Of a DNA stretch of 27,915 nucleotides, positions 1 to 8,936 are shown piece by piece. Each line of letters starts with the position of its first letter. The first letter of the stretch is position 1. Under the pieces are notes generated by a model. That model searched no databases. It was not told the origin of the DNA and worked only from the letters and a program-made list of their open reading frames with translations. The stretch lies in the NCBI GenBank assembly GCA_002373555.1, contig DFKM01000243.1, forward strand, positions 1 through 27,915. Reading direction: 5' to 3'. This stretch comes from Lachnospiraceae bacterium UBA3645 (GTDB taxonomy: Bacteria > Bacillota > Clostridia > Lachnospirales > Lachnospiraceae). The position numbers were made by a program, and so were the translations under genes.

Positions 1-178
1 CGGTACCGTGTTGGCGCACGATACAACAAAACGGGGATGCTCTTTCCTTATCCCTTTCTGAAGTATCGTGGTCATTGTAATCGTCAATCTGCGGACAGGC
101 AAGTCTGGCGGTTATGGGGCAGAAGTTGGTGGCTGGAACAAGAAGGCAGGAAATGAAGTCCTGCCGCAGGAGTATGAC
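1..178. other. Left-edge sequence without a certain gene
   Basis: Frame 1 is open from the window edge to a TGA at 154-156, so up to 51 residues of an upstream gene could end here. The translation is rich in Trp and Arg and I recognise no family. No clear promoter or terminator is seen before the serine hydrolase. The only firm element is the ribosome site (CAGGAGT, 167-173) of the next gene. Confidence 0.3.
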
Positions 179-1069
179 ATGACATTAAACGAACGATTTG
201 ATTTTTTCTGCCGCGCCGTCGCCGATTTCGGCGTCGAACACGTGGTGATCAGACAATACAATAAAGAAGTTTTCCGGCATGATTTTGAGCCCGCCGGCCT
301 CTGCGAGCAGTATTCGATCGCCAAGAGCATTACCGGTACGGCGGTCGGCTTTGCGATCGCAGAGGGGTTGTTCACACTGGATGATCCGGTGCTTCCTTAC
401 TTCGAAGACAAGATCAAGGGCAGCATGTCCGACAACTGGCAGCGGCTGATCGTCAAACATCTGCTGACCATGCAGATGGGCTTCGACAGGCCGTATCTGA
501 TGGCGAACCAGCGAAGAGAGATGAAGGAGACGGACTGGGAGGAATTTGTCCTGACCAGAGAGATGACCGACCGGCCGGGCCGTTACTTCAAATACAGCAA
601 CGCCGGTCCGTATCTGGCCGGCCGGCTGATCGAACGGACATCCGGGATGACGCTGATCGATTATCTGCGTCCCAGACTTTTCGATCCGCTGGGCATCAAA
701 GATCTTTCCTGGGGACAGGATCCCGAAGGAAACATTTTCGCGGCCAGCGATATCCTGCTGACCACAGAGGATGTCTCCCGCTTCGGCCAGCTCTGGCTGG
801 ACCGCGGCAAATGGGAAGGCGCCCAGCTGCTTCCGAAGGACTGGGTGAAGAAGACCTGGGACCAGGTGATCTCGACCAATGAGGGCGAGAGCGATTACAG
901 CCTTCTGTTCTGGAGAGGCAGAAATGATTCGCTCTGCGCGGTGGGCCGCCACGGACAGTACTGCGTGATGATCCCGGAGAAGTGCATCGTTTTTGCCATG
1001 AACGGATTTGACGGCACGAATGAAAACCTGATGGAGTATTTCTGGACCTACCTGTATCCGTATATGTAA
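179..1069 (+). CDS. Serine hydrolase, beta-lactamase class C / penicillin-binding-protein-like
   Basis: This encodes a 296-residue protein of the beta-lactamase/DD-peptidase fold (Pfam Beta-lactamase type). The nucleophile motif SxxK is seen as SIAK at residues 46-49, the second motif as YSN at 139-141, and the usual KTG position appears as HG (258-259), a common variant in esterase-like members. I chose the ATG at 179 because CAGGAGT lies 5 bases upstream. The frame is open back to 68, but those extra residues do not resemble the family. It has no signal peptide, so it is probably cytoplasmic, which argues against true beta-lactam resistance and for an esterase or peptidase of unknown substrate. 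It is about 100 residues shorter than secreted class C enzymes. dapA follows after 100 bases with its own promoter. Confidence 0.8.
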   Translation: MTLNERFDFFCRAVADFGVEHVVIRQYNKEVFRHDFEPAGLCEQYSIAKSITGTAVGFAIAEGLFTLDDPVLPYFEDKIKGSMSDNWQRLIVKHLLTMQMGFDRPYLMANQRREMKETDWEEFVLTREMTDRPGRYFKYSNAGPYLAGRLIERTSGMTLIDYLRPRLFDPLGIKDLSWGQDPEGNIFAASDILLTTEDVSRFGQLWLDRGKWEGAQLLPKDWVKKTWDQVISTNEGESDYSLLFWRGRNDSLCAVGRHGQYCVMIPEKCIVFAMNGFDGTNENLMEYFWTYLYPYM

Positions 1070-1070
1070 A

Positions 1071-1099
1071 TTGATTTCTGGTATGGAAGATGTTAATAT
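1071..1099 (+). promoter_or_regulatory. Sigma-A-type promoter of dapA
   Basis: TTGATT at 1071-1076 and TAATAT at 1094-1099 are separated by exactly 17 bases. They lie directly after the stop codon of the serine hydrolase and about 70 bases before dapA. Confidence 0.6.
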
Positions 1100-1169
1100 A
1101 GGAAGAGAGTCGGCAGCAGGGAGAAATGCCGGCCGCATACTACATCATTTCATCTGAAGAGGTATGATT

Positions 1170-2057
1170 ATGGAAAGCATTTTCAAAGGATCAGGTACAG
1201 CACTTGTCACCCCGATGAAGGAAAACGGCGAGATCAATTATGATTCCATGGCGGAACTGATCGAAGCGCAGATCGCAGGGAATACGGATGCCCTCATTGT
1301 CTGCGGCACTTCCGGCGAAGCGCCCACGCTGGATGATCCGGAGCATCTTGAGGCGGTGAAATTTGCCGTCGAGCAGACAAAAGGCAGGATCCCGGTCATT
1401 GCCGGGACCGGCTCGAACAATACCGCCCATGCCGTCATGATGACGGAAGAGGCGGAAAAGCTCGGCGCGGACGGCGTACTGCTGGTCACACCGTATTATA
1501 ACAAGGCTACCCAGGACGGGCTGTATGCCCATTACCGTACGATCGCTGCAGCGACAAAGCTGCCGTGCATCGTTTATAACGTTCCTTCCAGGACCGGTAC
1601 GAACATTCAGCCCGCGACCATGGCCAGGCTCGCAAGAGACCAGGAAAATATCCGCGCGATCAAGGAAGCCTCCGGCAATATCAGCCAGGTCGCCAAGCTC
1701 GCTTCTTATCTGGACGGCTCGTTTGACATCTACTCCGGCAATGATGACCAGATCGTACCGCTGTGCTCGCTCGGCGGCATCGGCGTGATCTCCGTGCTCT
1801 CCAATGTCGCGCCGAAGGAGACGCACGACATGGTGATGATGTGCCTGGAAGGAAATTATGAGGAAGCGAGAAAGCTGCAGCTGAGAGCGCTGCCGCTGAT
1901 CGACCAGCTGTTCATCGAGGTCAATCCGATCCCGGTGAAGGCAGCCCTGAATATGCAGGGATTCCATGTCGGTTCGCCCAGACTTCCGCTGACCGAGCTG
2001 ACAGACGCGCACAAAGAAACACTGATGGCCGCGATGAAGGAATTCGGCTGTCTGTAA
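1170..2057 (+). CDS. dapA: 4-hydroxy-tetrahydrodipicolinate synthase (DapA)
   Basis: DapA condenses pyruvate with aspartate semialdehyde in the first committed step of diaminopimelate and lysine synthesis in the cytoplasm. The 295-residue TIM-barrel protein has normal family length. Visible motifs are GTSGE at 46-50 (pyruvate loop), YYNK at 109-112, YNVPSRTG at 136-143 with the catalytic Tyr and substrate Arg, and the Schiff-base lysine in IKEASG (Lys165). The usual GTTGE reads GTSGE, a conservative change. The ATG at 1170 is preferred over the one at 1164 because GAGG (1159-1162) is 7 bases from the former and only 1 from the latter. Related aldolases (N-acetylneuraminate lyase, KDG aldolase) share the fold, but the motif set fits DapA best. 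No other lysine gene is nearby. The next gene starts 11 bases later and is probably co-transcribed. Confidence 0.88.
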   Translation: MESIFKGSGTALVTPMKENGEINYDSMAELIEAQIAGNTDALIVCGTSGEAPTLDDPEHLEAVKFAVEQTKGRIPVIAGTGSNNTAHAVMMTEEAEKLGADGVLLVTPYYNKATQDGLYAHYRTIAAATKLPCIVYNVPSRTGTNIQPATMARLARDQENIRAIKEASGNISQVAKLASYLDGSFDIYSGNDDQIVPLCSLGGIGVISVLSNVAPKETHDMVMMCLEGNYEEARKLQLRALPLIDQLFIEVNPIPVKAALNMQGFHVGSPRLPLTELTDAHKETLMAAMKEFGCL

Positions 2058-2068
2058 GAGGAGATACC

Positions 2069-2497
2069 ATGCGTTTTCGTAATGACAATGAACTGATGGA
2101 ATGGAAGGTACTGCAGTACCAGTACCCGGAGGCCGCGCCGAGTGTGCCGGGCGATTACAGCTACAATGCGAACTGGCTGACGCTGCAGGTGAGCCACGAG
2201 AGGGAGGGCTACGGACCGGCCGTGTTCCGCGAGAGCTTTCTGATGACGTTCGAGCTTCTGGATCTGATCAGGGAACTGCAGAAGATCCTGGACGGCGACA
2301 GCTATTACTATAAGGGAGAGTTCGTGGAGCCCGTTCTTGAGGTGGAGGCCTCCAGACAGCGTGACAATGTGCTGGTCAGCTTTGATCTTGTATTTGAGAA
2401 CTACGAAATGATGGTGGCGGAGACCGTGGATGACGCCGGTCTGCAGAAGCTGATCGGTGAGCTGCAGGAGCTCTACGACGCCTATCCCGAACGGTAG
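2069..2497 (+). CDS. Small conserved-looking protein, family uncertain (WapI-immunity-like?)
   Basis: This is a 142-residue acidic, soluble protein with no signal peptide or membrane segment. A ribosome site (AGAGGAGA) sits just before the ATG, and the gap from dapA is 11 bases, so the two form an operon closed by the terminator at 2541. Features seen: an N-terminal strand-rich part with the pattern YNANWL at about residues 32-37, and a C-terminal amphipathic helix ending near LQELYDAYPER. The NWL pattern and length recall the small WapI-type immunity proteins of polymorphic toxin systems, but no toxin gene is adjacent and this resemblance is by eye only. Its function is unknown. Confidence 0.7.
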   Translation: MRFRNDNELMEWKVLQYQYPEAAPSVPGDYSYNANWLTLQVSHEREGYGPAVFRESFLMTFELLDLIRELQKILDGDSYYYKGEFVEPVLEVEASRQRDNVLVSFDLVFENYEMMVAETVDDAGLQKLIGELQELYDAYPER

Positions 2498-2540
2498 CGC
2501 AGGAGACAGCGCCCGGCCCGCACCGGAATCCGGAAAAGAA

Positions 2541-2591
2541 AAAAGGCAGATGCAGCGGCATTCTTATTCGTGCCGGCATCTGCCTTTTTTG
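2541..2591 (+). terminator. Intrinsic terminator of the dapA operon
   Basis: AAAAGGCAGATGC (2541-2553) pairs with GCATCTGCCTTTT from 2577, and the 3' arm runs into a T tract. Confidence 0.88.
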
Positions 2592-2999
2592 TCAGTGCAT
2601 GGCGCCGATGAAGATCGTTACGCACAGTGCGATAAAGACGGTCCGGAAAGCGGTTACGGCACTTCCTTTTTGCGAACCTTTTCTTCCCAAATCTGCCGGA
2701 CAGTGCTAAAATGATGCGTGAATCGGAAAATTGACGAATAATGACAAAACATGTCATTGCAACGGGCGAAAAAGGGGATGGCAACCGCTCTGCAACCGCC
2801 TGTTGACACATTGACAAGCCCTCTTGGTGGTCTGCACCCGCAAAAAAAGGTATTCTGCCGGTGAAAGGAAGCACCGGAAACACGATCCCGTGCTTACGAA
2901 AACCAGAGATGACCGGCGATGTGGACCGCACGAGGAAGGAAGGAAAGGAGTGTGAGAAGCGTGCCGCCGGCGGAGACTTATAAAGCAGGAGGGAAAAAC
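2592..2999 (+). promoter_or_regulatory. Gene-free regulatory stretch: candidate promoter and operator of the XRE gene
   Basis: A candidate promoter has TTCCCA at 2684-2689, 17 bases, then TAAAAT at 2707-2712 with a TG extension. Just downstream, AATGACA (2740-2746) and TGTCATT (2752-2758) form an inverted repeat with a 5-base spacer, suitable for a dimeric HTH repressor. Two TTGACA hexamers at 2803 and 2811 have no fitting -10 box. The leader would be about 280 bases long. I see no coding sequence here. Confidence 0.45.
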
Positions 3000-4007
3000 A
3001 TGATTCTCGCGGATAAGATCATTGATCTGAGGAAGAAGAACGGATGGAGCCAGGAAGAGCTGGCGGACAGGCTCGGCGTCAGCAGACAGTCGATCTCGAA
3101 ATGGGAGGGCGCCCAGTCGGTGCCGGATCTGAACAGGATCATCGCCATGTCGCAGATCTTCGGTGTCAGCACGGATTATCTTTTGAAGGATGAGGAGCTT
3201 CCGGCCGTATCCGGAGAGAGCATGCCGTTCGTTTATGATGAGCCCGCAGAACCCGTCCGAAGCGTTTCCATGGAGGAAGCAAATACATTTCTGAAGCTGA
3301 AGGACCGGTCGGCCAGACGCGTGGCGCTGGGCGTGATGCTCTGCATCCTGTCGCCGATCCTGCTCATTGTACTGGCTACGGCATCGGAGGAGGGCGTGAT
3401 TCCAGTTTCGGAAATCGCAGCGACCGGACTTTCACTGATCGTACTGATGCTCTTTGTTGCTGCTGCGGTCGCAATATTCGTGATCGATTCCATCGCGATG
3501 AAGCCCTTCGAATATATGGAAAAGGAAAATCTGGATACCGCTTACGGCGTGGACGGCATGGTGCGTGAGCAGAAACTGCAGTATACGGGATCGCACACGG
3601 CCATGATGACGCTTGGCATCGCGCTCTGCGTGCTGTCGGCAGTGCCGATCTTCGTGGGCATGATCCTGACCGGCGATTCGGAGAAGGATTACCTGATGAC
3701 TTTCGGCGTCGGCGGAACGCTTCTGCTGGTGGCGATCGGAACCCTGATGATCGTGCGGACCTCCATCTACTGGGAGGCCATGCAGCAGCTGCTGGAAGAG
3801 GGCGATTTTACCCGGGAAAACAAGATGAACAACCGGAAGAATGAGCTGGTATCGACGGTCTACTGGTGCAGTGCCCTGGCGATCTATCTGGGCATCAGCT
3901 TTCTGGGGATCATGAATTGGGACCGCAGTTGGATCGTGTGGCCGATCGCGGGCGTTCTGTACGGCGCGCTGACAGCGGTGCTGCGGATCCTGCGGCAGAG
4001 AAGATAA
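3000..4007 (+). CDS. XRE-family HTH regulator with C-terminal membrane domain
   Basis: This is a 335-residue protein. Residues 1-65 are a classic Cro/C1-type helix-turn-helix: WSQEELADRLGVSRQSISKW near 17-36 holds the recognition helix. After a linker come about six hydrophobic segments, as two N-terminal spans (near 105-160), two in the middle (near 200-260) and two at the end (near 285-330). The start at 3000 has AGGAGGG 6 bases upstream; the frame is open to 2919 without a matching ribosome site. Such membrane-tethered XRE proteins are common in Clostridia and are thought to sense envelope or drug stress, but ligands are mostly unknown. The inverted repeat at 2740-2758 in its leader could be its own operator. 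No transporter partner is adjacent. Confidence 0.82.
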   Translation: MILADKIIDLRKKNGWSQEELADRLGVSRQSISKWEGAQSVPDLNRIIAMSQIFGVSTDYLLKDEELPAVSGESMPFVYDEPAEPVRSVSMEEANTFLKLKDRSARRVALGVMLCILSPILLIVLATASEEGVIPVSEIAATGLSLIVLMLFVAAAVAIFVIDSIAMKPFEYMEKENLDTAYGVDGMVREQKLQYTGSHTAMMTLGIALCVLSAVPIFVGMILTGDSEKDYLMTFGVGGTLLLVAIGTLMIVRTSIYWEAMQQLLEEGDFTRENKMNNRKNELVSTVYWCSALAIYLGISFLGIMNWDRSWIVWPIAGVLYGALTAVLRILRQRR

Positions 4008-4034
4008 GATCAGAAAGAGAAGACGGAAGAGCAG

Positions 4035-4072
4035 AAAAAACTGACGCGGAGACAGAACTCTGCGTCAGTTTT
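4035..4072. terminator. Bidirectional terminator between convergent genes
   Basis: ACTGACGC and GCGTCAGT form a stem flanked by A and T runs. The run of A at 4035-4040 gives a strong U tract on the minus strand (after xpt). The plus strand has a shorter T tract (after the XRE gene). Confidence 0.85.
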
Positions 4073-4115
4073 GCTTTACTGCGGATATTTTCTCTGCGGG
4101 AGCTGTTCCGGACTG

Positions 4116-4691
4116 TCAGCGGAAAGTGATCTCCCCGGTCACGGGATCCATCCGTTCCACGATCGCCAGCGATTCCACGCGGACTCCCTGCGCCCGCAGG
4201 CGTTCTCCGCCTTCCTGAAATCCTTTCTCGATCACGATGCCGACGCCTTCTGCGGTTGCGCCGGCCTGTCGGATGATGTCGAGCAGTCCGTTCACGGCGC
4301 AGCCGTTCGCCAGGAAATCATCGATGATCAGGACATGATCCGAAGATGACAGACAGCGCTTCGAGACCATGACGTCATAGACACGGCCGTGGGTGAAGGA
4401 CTGCACCTTCGTCACATAATGATCCGCATCCAGATTCAGACTTTTCGCTTTTTTCGCGAACACGACCGGTACATCGAAATGCATCGCTGTTACGCAGGCG
4501 ATCCCGATGCCGGAGGCTTCGATCGTCAGAATTTTATTCACCGGCCGGTCTGCGAACAGGCGCGCAAATTCCGCACCGATCCGGTCATACAGCCGGATGT
4601 CGATCTGATGGTTGAGAAAGCTGTCGACTTTCAGGATCTCATCACTTTTTACGATCCCGTCCTTCCGGATCCGTTCTTCCAGCAGCTTCAT
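4116..4691 (-). CDS. xpt: Xanthine phosphoribosyltransferase
   Basis: Xpt converts xanthine and PRPP to XMP in purine salvage. The 191-residue length is normal for the family. The PRPP-binding loop is clear as [13 protein letters not shown] (residues 120-132), with the two acidic residues, and the N-terminal part [10 protein letters not shown] matches Xpt rather than adenine phosphoribosyltransferase. A ribosome site (AGGAAAG) lies a few bases before the ATG. The gene starts 10 bases after the stop of the ABC-F gene and is probably co-transcribed with it; I saw no purine riboswitch in front of it. The terminator at 4035-4072 closes the unit. A xanthine permease, its usual partner, is absent, but a nucleoside importer lies 4 kb away. 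Confidence 0.93.
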   Translation of the reverse strand: MKLLEERIRKDGIVKSDEILKVDSFLNHQIDIRLYDRIGAEFARLFADRPVNKILTIEASGIGIACVTAMHFDVPVVFAKKAKSLNLDADHYVTKVQSFTHGRVYDVMVSKRCLSSSDHVLIIDDFLANGCAVNGLLDIIRQAGATAEGVGIVIEKGFQEGGERLRAQGVRVESLAIVERMDPVTGEITFR

Positions 4692-4701
4692 GTGTCTTTC
4701 C

Positions 4702-6510
4702 TCACTTTCCCTGCGCTTCGATCTTTTCGGCGAGTTCGTTGAGATATACCCAGCGTTCGGCCTTTTCTTCCAGTGCGGCTTCGAGCCGCTCTTTTTCTTC
4801 CGTCAGTTCGCCCAGGCGCGAGTACTGGCTCGCGCAGGCATCCATTTCCGCATCGACTGCGGCGATCTGTTCTTCCAGGGCTGCAATATCGTCATCGATC
4901 GTTTCGAATTCCTTCTGTTCTTTATAGGAAAAACGAAGCTTTTTTTCGTGGGCTCTGCCGGCATTCTTATCTGCCGCGGCGCCCTCTGGTTTGTCTGCGG
5001 TGCTCTTCTTCGCCGCTTTGGCACCGGCCTCCGCGTTCTCCGCATCCGGCCGGTTCGGCGACAGGTAGTAGTCCGTGTAGCCGCCTTCATACTGCGTGAT
5101 CTTCGTCCCTTCAAAAGCGAAGATCCGCCGCACCATCCGGTCCAGGAAATACCGGTCGTGCGAGACCGTGATCACGATGCCGTCGAAGCTGTCCAGATAG
5201 TCCTCCAGCGTTGCCAGCGTCGAGATATCCAGATCATTCGTCGGCTCATCGAGAATGAGCACATTCGGCGCACTCATCAGCACCCGCAGCAGATACAGCC
5301 TGCGTTTTTCTCCGCCCGAGAGTAGATTCACGGGTGTGTACTGCAGGGCCGGCGGGAACAGGAACCGTTCCAGCATCTGGGAGGCCGTGGCCGTACCCTG
5401 GGATGTCCGGATGATCTCCGCGACCTCGCGGATGTAGTCGATCACGCGGGTATCGGTCTCCATGTCCTCATTTTCCTGCGCGAAATAGCCGATCCGGATC
5501 GTTTCCCCGGTCACCACTTCACCTGTATCCGGCGCGAGCTGTCCGGTAATGACTTTCATCAGCGTGGATTTTCCGCAGCCGTTCGGCCCGATGATGCCGA
5601 TGCGCTCGCCTTTCAGGACAATATAGGAAAAATCCTCGAAGAGCGTTCTGCCTTCGTAGTGTTTGCTGACATGCCGGATCTCGATCGTTTTCTTTCCCAT
5701 GCGGGAGGAGAGGGAGTCGATGGCAACGGTCCCGTCCAGCTCCGTATTCCGGATCTCCTGCAGCGCTTCGATCCGCTGGATGTGGGCCTTCTGTTTTGTG
5801 GAACGGGCGCGGGCACCGCGGCGCAGCCAGGCCAGCTCTGTGCGCAGGATATTGGCGCGCTTCTGGTCGGCCGCCAGGCTGGTGCGGATGCGTTCTTCCC
5901 GCTTTTCCAGATAGCCGCTGTAGTTTGTGTCGTAGGAATACAGCGCGCCATGATCAATCTCCACGATCCGGTTGGTCACGCGGTCGAGGAAATACCGGTC
6001 ATGTGTGACCATGATCAGGACGCCGCGCCAGGCATCGAGATAGTCCTCGAGCCAGCGCACCATCTCACTGTCCAAGTGGTTGGTGGGCTCATCGAGAATG
6101 AGCACGTCCGCAGGTTCCAGCAGTGTCCGGGCCAGCGCGACGCGCTTTCTTTCTCCGCCGGAGAGATGGTCCGTGGGGAGAGAAAGATCGGTGAAACCCA
6201 GACGGAACAGCAGGGAACGTGCCTCCGCCTCCCGGTCCGGATCGCCTGCCGCGGCCGCAGACAGGATCGTCGGCGCATCGACCTCCGGTGTCTGCGGAAG
6301 CCAGCCGATCTTAATATTCCGGCCCTTGATGATCTGCCCGTCATCCGGCTCTTCGAGGCCTGCGATCAGCTTCAGCAGCGTGGATTTTCCGGTGCCGTTG
6401 ATGCCGATGATGCCGATCTTTTCGTCGTCGTTCACGCCGAGCGAAATGTCGCGGAAGAGCTCCTTGTCGCCATAGCGTTTCGTGATATGTTCCAATACGA
6501 GTATGTTCAT
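4702..6510 (-). CDS. ABC-F family ATPase, Uup-like
   Basis: This 602-residue protein has two fused ABC domains and no membrane segment, which defines the ABC-F class of ribosome-associated ATPases. Domain 1 has Walker [10 protein letters not shown] (36-44), signature LSGGE (116-120) and Walker [12 protein letters not shown] (137-147). Domain 2 repeats these as [17 protein letters not shown] and [11 protein letters not shown]. The interdomain linker carries [18 protein letters not shown], typical of the Uup branch. A charged Ala/Lys linker leads to a C-terminal coiled coil (about 520-600) like the Uup DNA/RNA-binding tail. The likely role is ribosome rescue or protection; antibiotic resistance is possible but not indicated. 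The ribosome site is weak (CCGGAAA), and the promoter at 6565-6593 is good. xpt follows. Confidence 0.92.
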   Translation of the reverse strand: MNILVLEHITKRYGDKELFRDISLGVNDDEKIGIIGINGTGKSTLLKLIAGLEEPDDGQIIKGRNIKIGWLPQTPEVDAPTILSAAAAGDPDREAEARSLLFRLGFTDLSLPTDHLSGGERKRVALARTLLEPADVLILDEPTNHLDSEMVRWLEDYLDAWRGVLIMVTHDRYFLDRVTNRIVEIDHGALYSYDTNYSGYLEKREERIRTSLAADQKRANILRTELAWLRRGARARSTKQKAHIQRIEALQEIRNTELDGTVAIDSLSSRMGKKTIEIRHVSKHYEGRTLFEDFSYIVLKGERIGIIGPNGCGKSTLMKVITGQLAPDTGEVVTGETIRIGYFAQENEDMETDTRVIDYIREVAEIIRTSQGTATASQMLERFLFPPALQYTPVNLLSGGEKRRLYLLRVLMSAPNVLILDEPTNDLDISTLATLEDYLDSFDGIVITVSHDRYFLDRMVRRIFAFEGTKITQYEGGYTDYYLSPNRPDAENAEAGAKAAKKSTADKPEGAAADKNAGRAHEKKLRFSYKEQKEFETIDDDIAALEEQIAAVDAEMDACASQYSRLGELTEEKERLEAALEEKAERWVYLNELAEKIEAQGK

Positions 6511-6564
6511 AGATTTCCGGGATCCTGTCGTAAGATGTTTTCTGTATCGATTGTTGTCCCCGAA

Positions 6565-6593
6565 AGTATACCATCATCGGAATTGTTTGTAAA
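6565..6593 (-). promoter_or_regulatory. Sigma-A-type promoter of the ABC-F/xpt operon
   Basis: On the minus strand, TTTACA (6593-6588) and TATACT (6570-6565) are separated by 17 bases, about 55 bases before the ATPase start. Confidence 0.7.
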
Positions 6594-6749
6594 ACCTGCG
6601 GCAGAATCTTGTGTGTGGGCGCGAGATGCGGAAGAACTGCAGTCCGCGGGCGGGCAGGAGAACGGCAGATGAATGACCGCTTTACAGAGAAGACGGCGGC
6701 AGGTATCATGGAACTGTATTATATTGCTTTAACGAAGGAGGCAGGGATC

Positions 6750-7862
6750 ATGTACGTCTGTGATCTGCACTGTGATACATTGCTGGAAATCTGGCTGTCG
6801 GAACTGCGAAACGAAAGGCTGTCGCTGAAAGATACGGGAAAGGCTAAGGAACCGCTGCATATCGACCTGAAGAAAATGCAGGAGGGCGGCTATCTTCTGC
6901 AGAATTTCGCCATTTACGCCGATCTGCATATGTCGGCCGCCGCGCTGTCTGCAGGCGGAACCAATCCGGCTTTGGTGATGCCCGGCGAATCGCTTGCCGC
7001 GGCAAAAAAGGAGGAAGAAGAATACGCAGATCCCTGGCTCCAGACAACGGAAATGATCCGCGTGTTCAAAGAGGAAATGGCGGCGAATGCCGATGTGATC
7101 GGGCAGGTATTTTCCTTTCAGGATATAGAAGAAAACCGGAAGGCCGGCCGGATGTCTGCCGTATTGACGACTGAGGAAGGCGGAATCATTAAGGGCGATC
7201 TCACAAAGCTGGATACACTCTATGATGCCGGCGTGCGCATGATGACGGTCACCTGGAATTATGATAATGAACTTGGCCGTCCCAATCGTCTTCCCACGGG
7301 CGTCCGGGAGGATTTCCGCAATTTCTACCGTTTTGTGCCGGAGAGCGGAAGAGGACTGACTTCCGTCGGGAAGGAAGCGGTCGCCCGTATGGAAGAGCTG
7401 GGGATCATTCCCGATGTCAGCCATCTGTCGGATGACGGATTCTATGATGTTGCGGACATCGTGAAAGGCCCGTTCGCAGCCAGCCATTCCAATGCCAGGG
7501 CGCTGTGCGGCTGCTCCAGAAATCTGACGGATGACATGATCCGGACGGTCGCGGAGCACGGCGGCGTGATCGGGCTGAATTTCTGCCCGTCCTTCGTGAT
7601 GGAAGCGGAGGATGAGAGCAGGTGCTTCACGAGCTGCGAGGCGCTTGCCGCCCACGCAAGGCATATCATGAATGTCGGCGGCCGGGAAGTGATCGCATTC
7701 GGCACGGATTTTGACGGGATCCCGCGCCGGAACCTGGAGATACAAAACGCCTCCATGATGCAGCGGCCGGCAGACTATATGCTCGGACACGGCTTCACCA
7801 TGGAGGAAGTCGAGGGGCTGTATTATAAGAACGTGCTGCGCCTGTACCGGGAGGTGCTGTAA
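6750..7862 (+). CDS. Membrane dipeptidase family (peptidase M19) metallohydrolase
   Basis: This 370-residue TIM-barrel metallohydrolase resembles renal dipeptidase and bacterial PepD-like dipeptidases, which cleave dipeptides, including D-amino-acid-containing ones, with two zinc ions. Metal ligands are visible as HCD (His7, Asp9), the bridging Glu in TTEEGG, DVSHLSD with the first downstream His, ASHSNAR with the second, and GTDFDGI with the Asp. The start at 6750 is set by AAGGAG 9 bases upstream; the open frame extends to 6609 without family similarity. It has no signal peptide, so it is cytoplasmic despite the family name. It is divergent from the ABC-F operon and monocistronic. Recycling of cell-wall or dietary peptides is plausible. 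Confidence 0.9.
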   Translation: MYVCDLHCDTLLEIWLSELRNERLSLKDTGKAKEPLHIDLKKMQEGGYLLQNFAIYADLHMSAAALSAGGTNPALVMPGESLAAAKKEEEEYADPWLQTTEMIRVFKEEMAANADVIGQVFSFQDIEENRKAGRMSAVLTTEEGGIIKGDLTKLDTLYDAGVRMMTVTWNYDNELGRPNRLPTGVREDFRNFYRFVPESGRGLTSVGKEAVARMEELGIIPDVSHLSDDGFYDVADIVKGPFAASHSNARALCGCSRNLTDDMIRTVAEHGGVIGLNFCPSFVMEAEDESRCFTSCEALAAHARHIMNVGGREVIAFGTDFDGIPRRNLEIQNASMMQRPADYMLGHGFTMEEVEGLYYKNVLRLYREVL

Positions 7863-8326
7863 AGAGAGAGCATCGCGCAGGCCGGTGCTGATCCTGTCAC
7901 GGAGAGCCTGCTCTGCGCAGCAGGGAATCTGCATGCTTTGGTTTTCAGGCTGTTGGCTGTCTGCAGATCTATACCGGACTTTTCCGTACAAGGCATCTGT
8001 TTCGGAGACGATACCCCTAAAATCGATCGGATTCTATTGAAAAGAAAGCATATTGAACGCTAAGCGGGCGTATAGCAGGCATTCTTGATAGACGATACCC
8101 TTTTCTGAACGAGATGAATGGAAAAAAGGGTATCGTTTGTTTTCTGCAGGTATATAAAACCCGAAACAGCATCATTACGCTGTATAAAACACCTTTGACA
8201 GCCGATTTCCGAGGTAGCGTCTGCTGATAAATGCTGTTGTACGCCCAGACAGTATCTGCTGCAAATCGGAACAACTTCTCTCACATACAATGGGACGCAG
8301 TCTCCGTCAGGCGAATGAGGATATTT
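7863..8326. other. Gene-free stretch between the dipeptidase and the TauE remnant
   Basis: This region is AT-richer than its neighbours. It holds the hairpin at 8092-8143 and a second copy of ACGATACCC near 8008, unpaired. Short open frames on the minus strand (for example 8017-8274) lack ribosome sites and family resemblance. A lone TTGACA at 8195 has no -10 box. Together with the truncated gene that follows, it looks like decayed sequence. Confidence 0.5.
8092..8143 (+). terminator. Hairpin terminator downstream of the dipeptidase
   Basis: ACGATACCCTTTT (from 8092) pairs with AAAAGGGTATCGT (ending 8136), followed by TTTGTTTT. It lies about 230 bases beyond the dipeptidase stop, so it may serve a lost gene instead. 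Confidence 0.65.
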
Positions 8327-8845
8327 TTATCCGGAAATGAGAATCTTTCCGTAGATCATGCCCATCCAGCAGGTATAGGAGAGTGCGCCCGCAAACGGAC
8401 TGCCGGCAGCAAGTGCGATCACCCACATCAGCTGCAGCGGTCCGCAGGGCATAAATCCGTTCAGAAGACCGATGATGAAAGGTCTTCTGTTTTTTTTCAG
8501 AACGATGCGGGAAAGTCTCCGGAAGATCCGGGGGACAGGGATCCGGATAGAACGGAGGAAAGGAAAAAGACCGAGCATATGGATCCCGGCAAGGATCATG
8601 ACGATGCCGGCAAGCATCTTCAGGATGGCCTGCAGAGGAACAGGAAAGGAGACTGTTCCGTTCCCCACGATGATGGATCCTGCTGCGCCGAGCACGGCGC
8701 CGATGGCCGTATAAGAACATACTCTCCCGAGATTATAGAATAGCGGAGGAAGGAAGAAAACGCCGGCAGGGCGGCTGTCTTTTGTTCCTTCAGAAACGGA
8801 AGGCCTGCCCGGCAGGCTCTGCGTCAGGCTGATCCCTCCGCACAT
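8327..8845 (-). pseudogene. Truncated TauE/SafE (UreH/DsbD-like) membrane protein remnant
   Basis: The 172-residue product resembles the middle of the 'sulfite exporter TauE/SafE' family with the DsbD/CcdA-like transmembrane fold. The MCGGISLTQS motif normally follows a first helix, and NGFMPCGPLQ is the characteristic Pro-Cys motif of the second half. Here the ORF begins at the MCGG motif itself, with an in-frame stop about 7 codons upstream (TGA). It ends soon after GALS, where intact members continue for two more helices. Both ends therefore look missing. A ribosome-like AGAGGTG precedes the ATG, so some expression is possible. The sequence downstream in other frames gave no recognisable continuation. 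A functional short variant cannot be excluded. Confidence 0.6.
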
Positions 8846-8895
8846 GGCAGCACCTCTTTTTCAAGAATATACAACATCCACCTTCTGCAGGCATA

Positions 8896-8924
8896 GTAAA
8901 AGCCGCGGGACGCGCCCGCGGCGT
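8896..8924 (-). terminator. Intrinsic terminator of the nucleoside importer operon
   Basis: GCCGCGGG (8902-8909) and CCCGCGGC (8915-8922) form an 8-bp GC stem with a 5-base loop. On the minus strand it is followed by TTTTAC, 13 bases after the last permease gene. Confidence 0.85.
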
Positions 8925-8936
8925 TTGCAATTTCTT

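Noticed and set aside
2803..2816. Two adjacent TTGACA hexamers as promoters of the XRE gene
   Set aside because: No -10-like hexamer lies 16-18 bases downstream of either.
4692..4701. Purine riboswitch before xpt
   Set aside because: Only 10 bases separate it from the ABC-F gene, and the operon leader (6511-6560) is too short and lacks a riboswitch-like fold.
6729..7991. 420-codon minus-strand frame over the M19 dipeptidase
   Set aside because: No ribosome site or family motifs; the opposite strand has all metal ligands of the M19 family.
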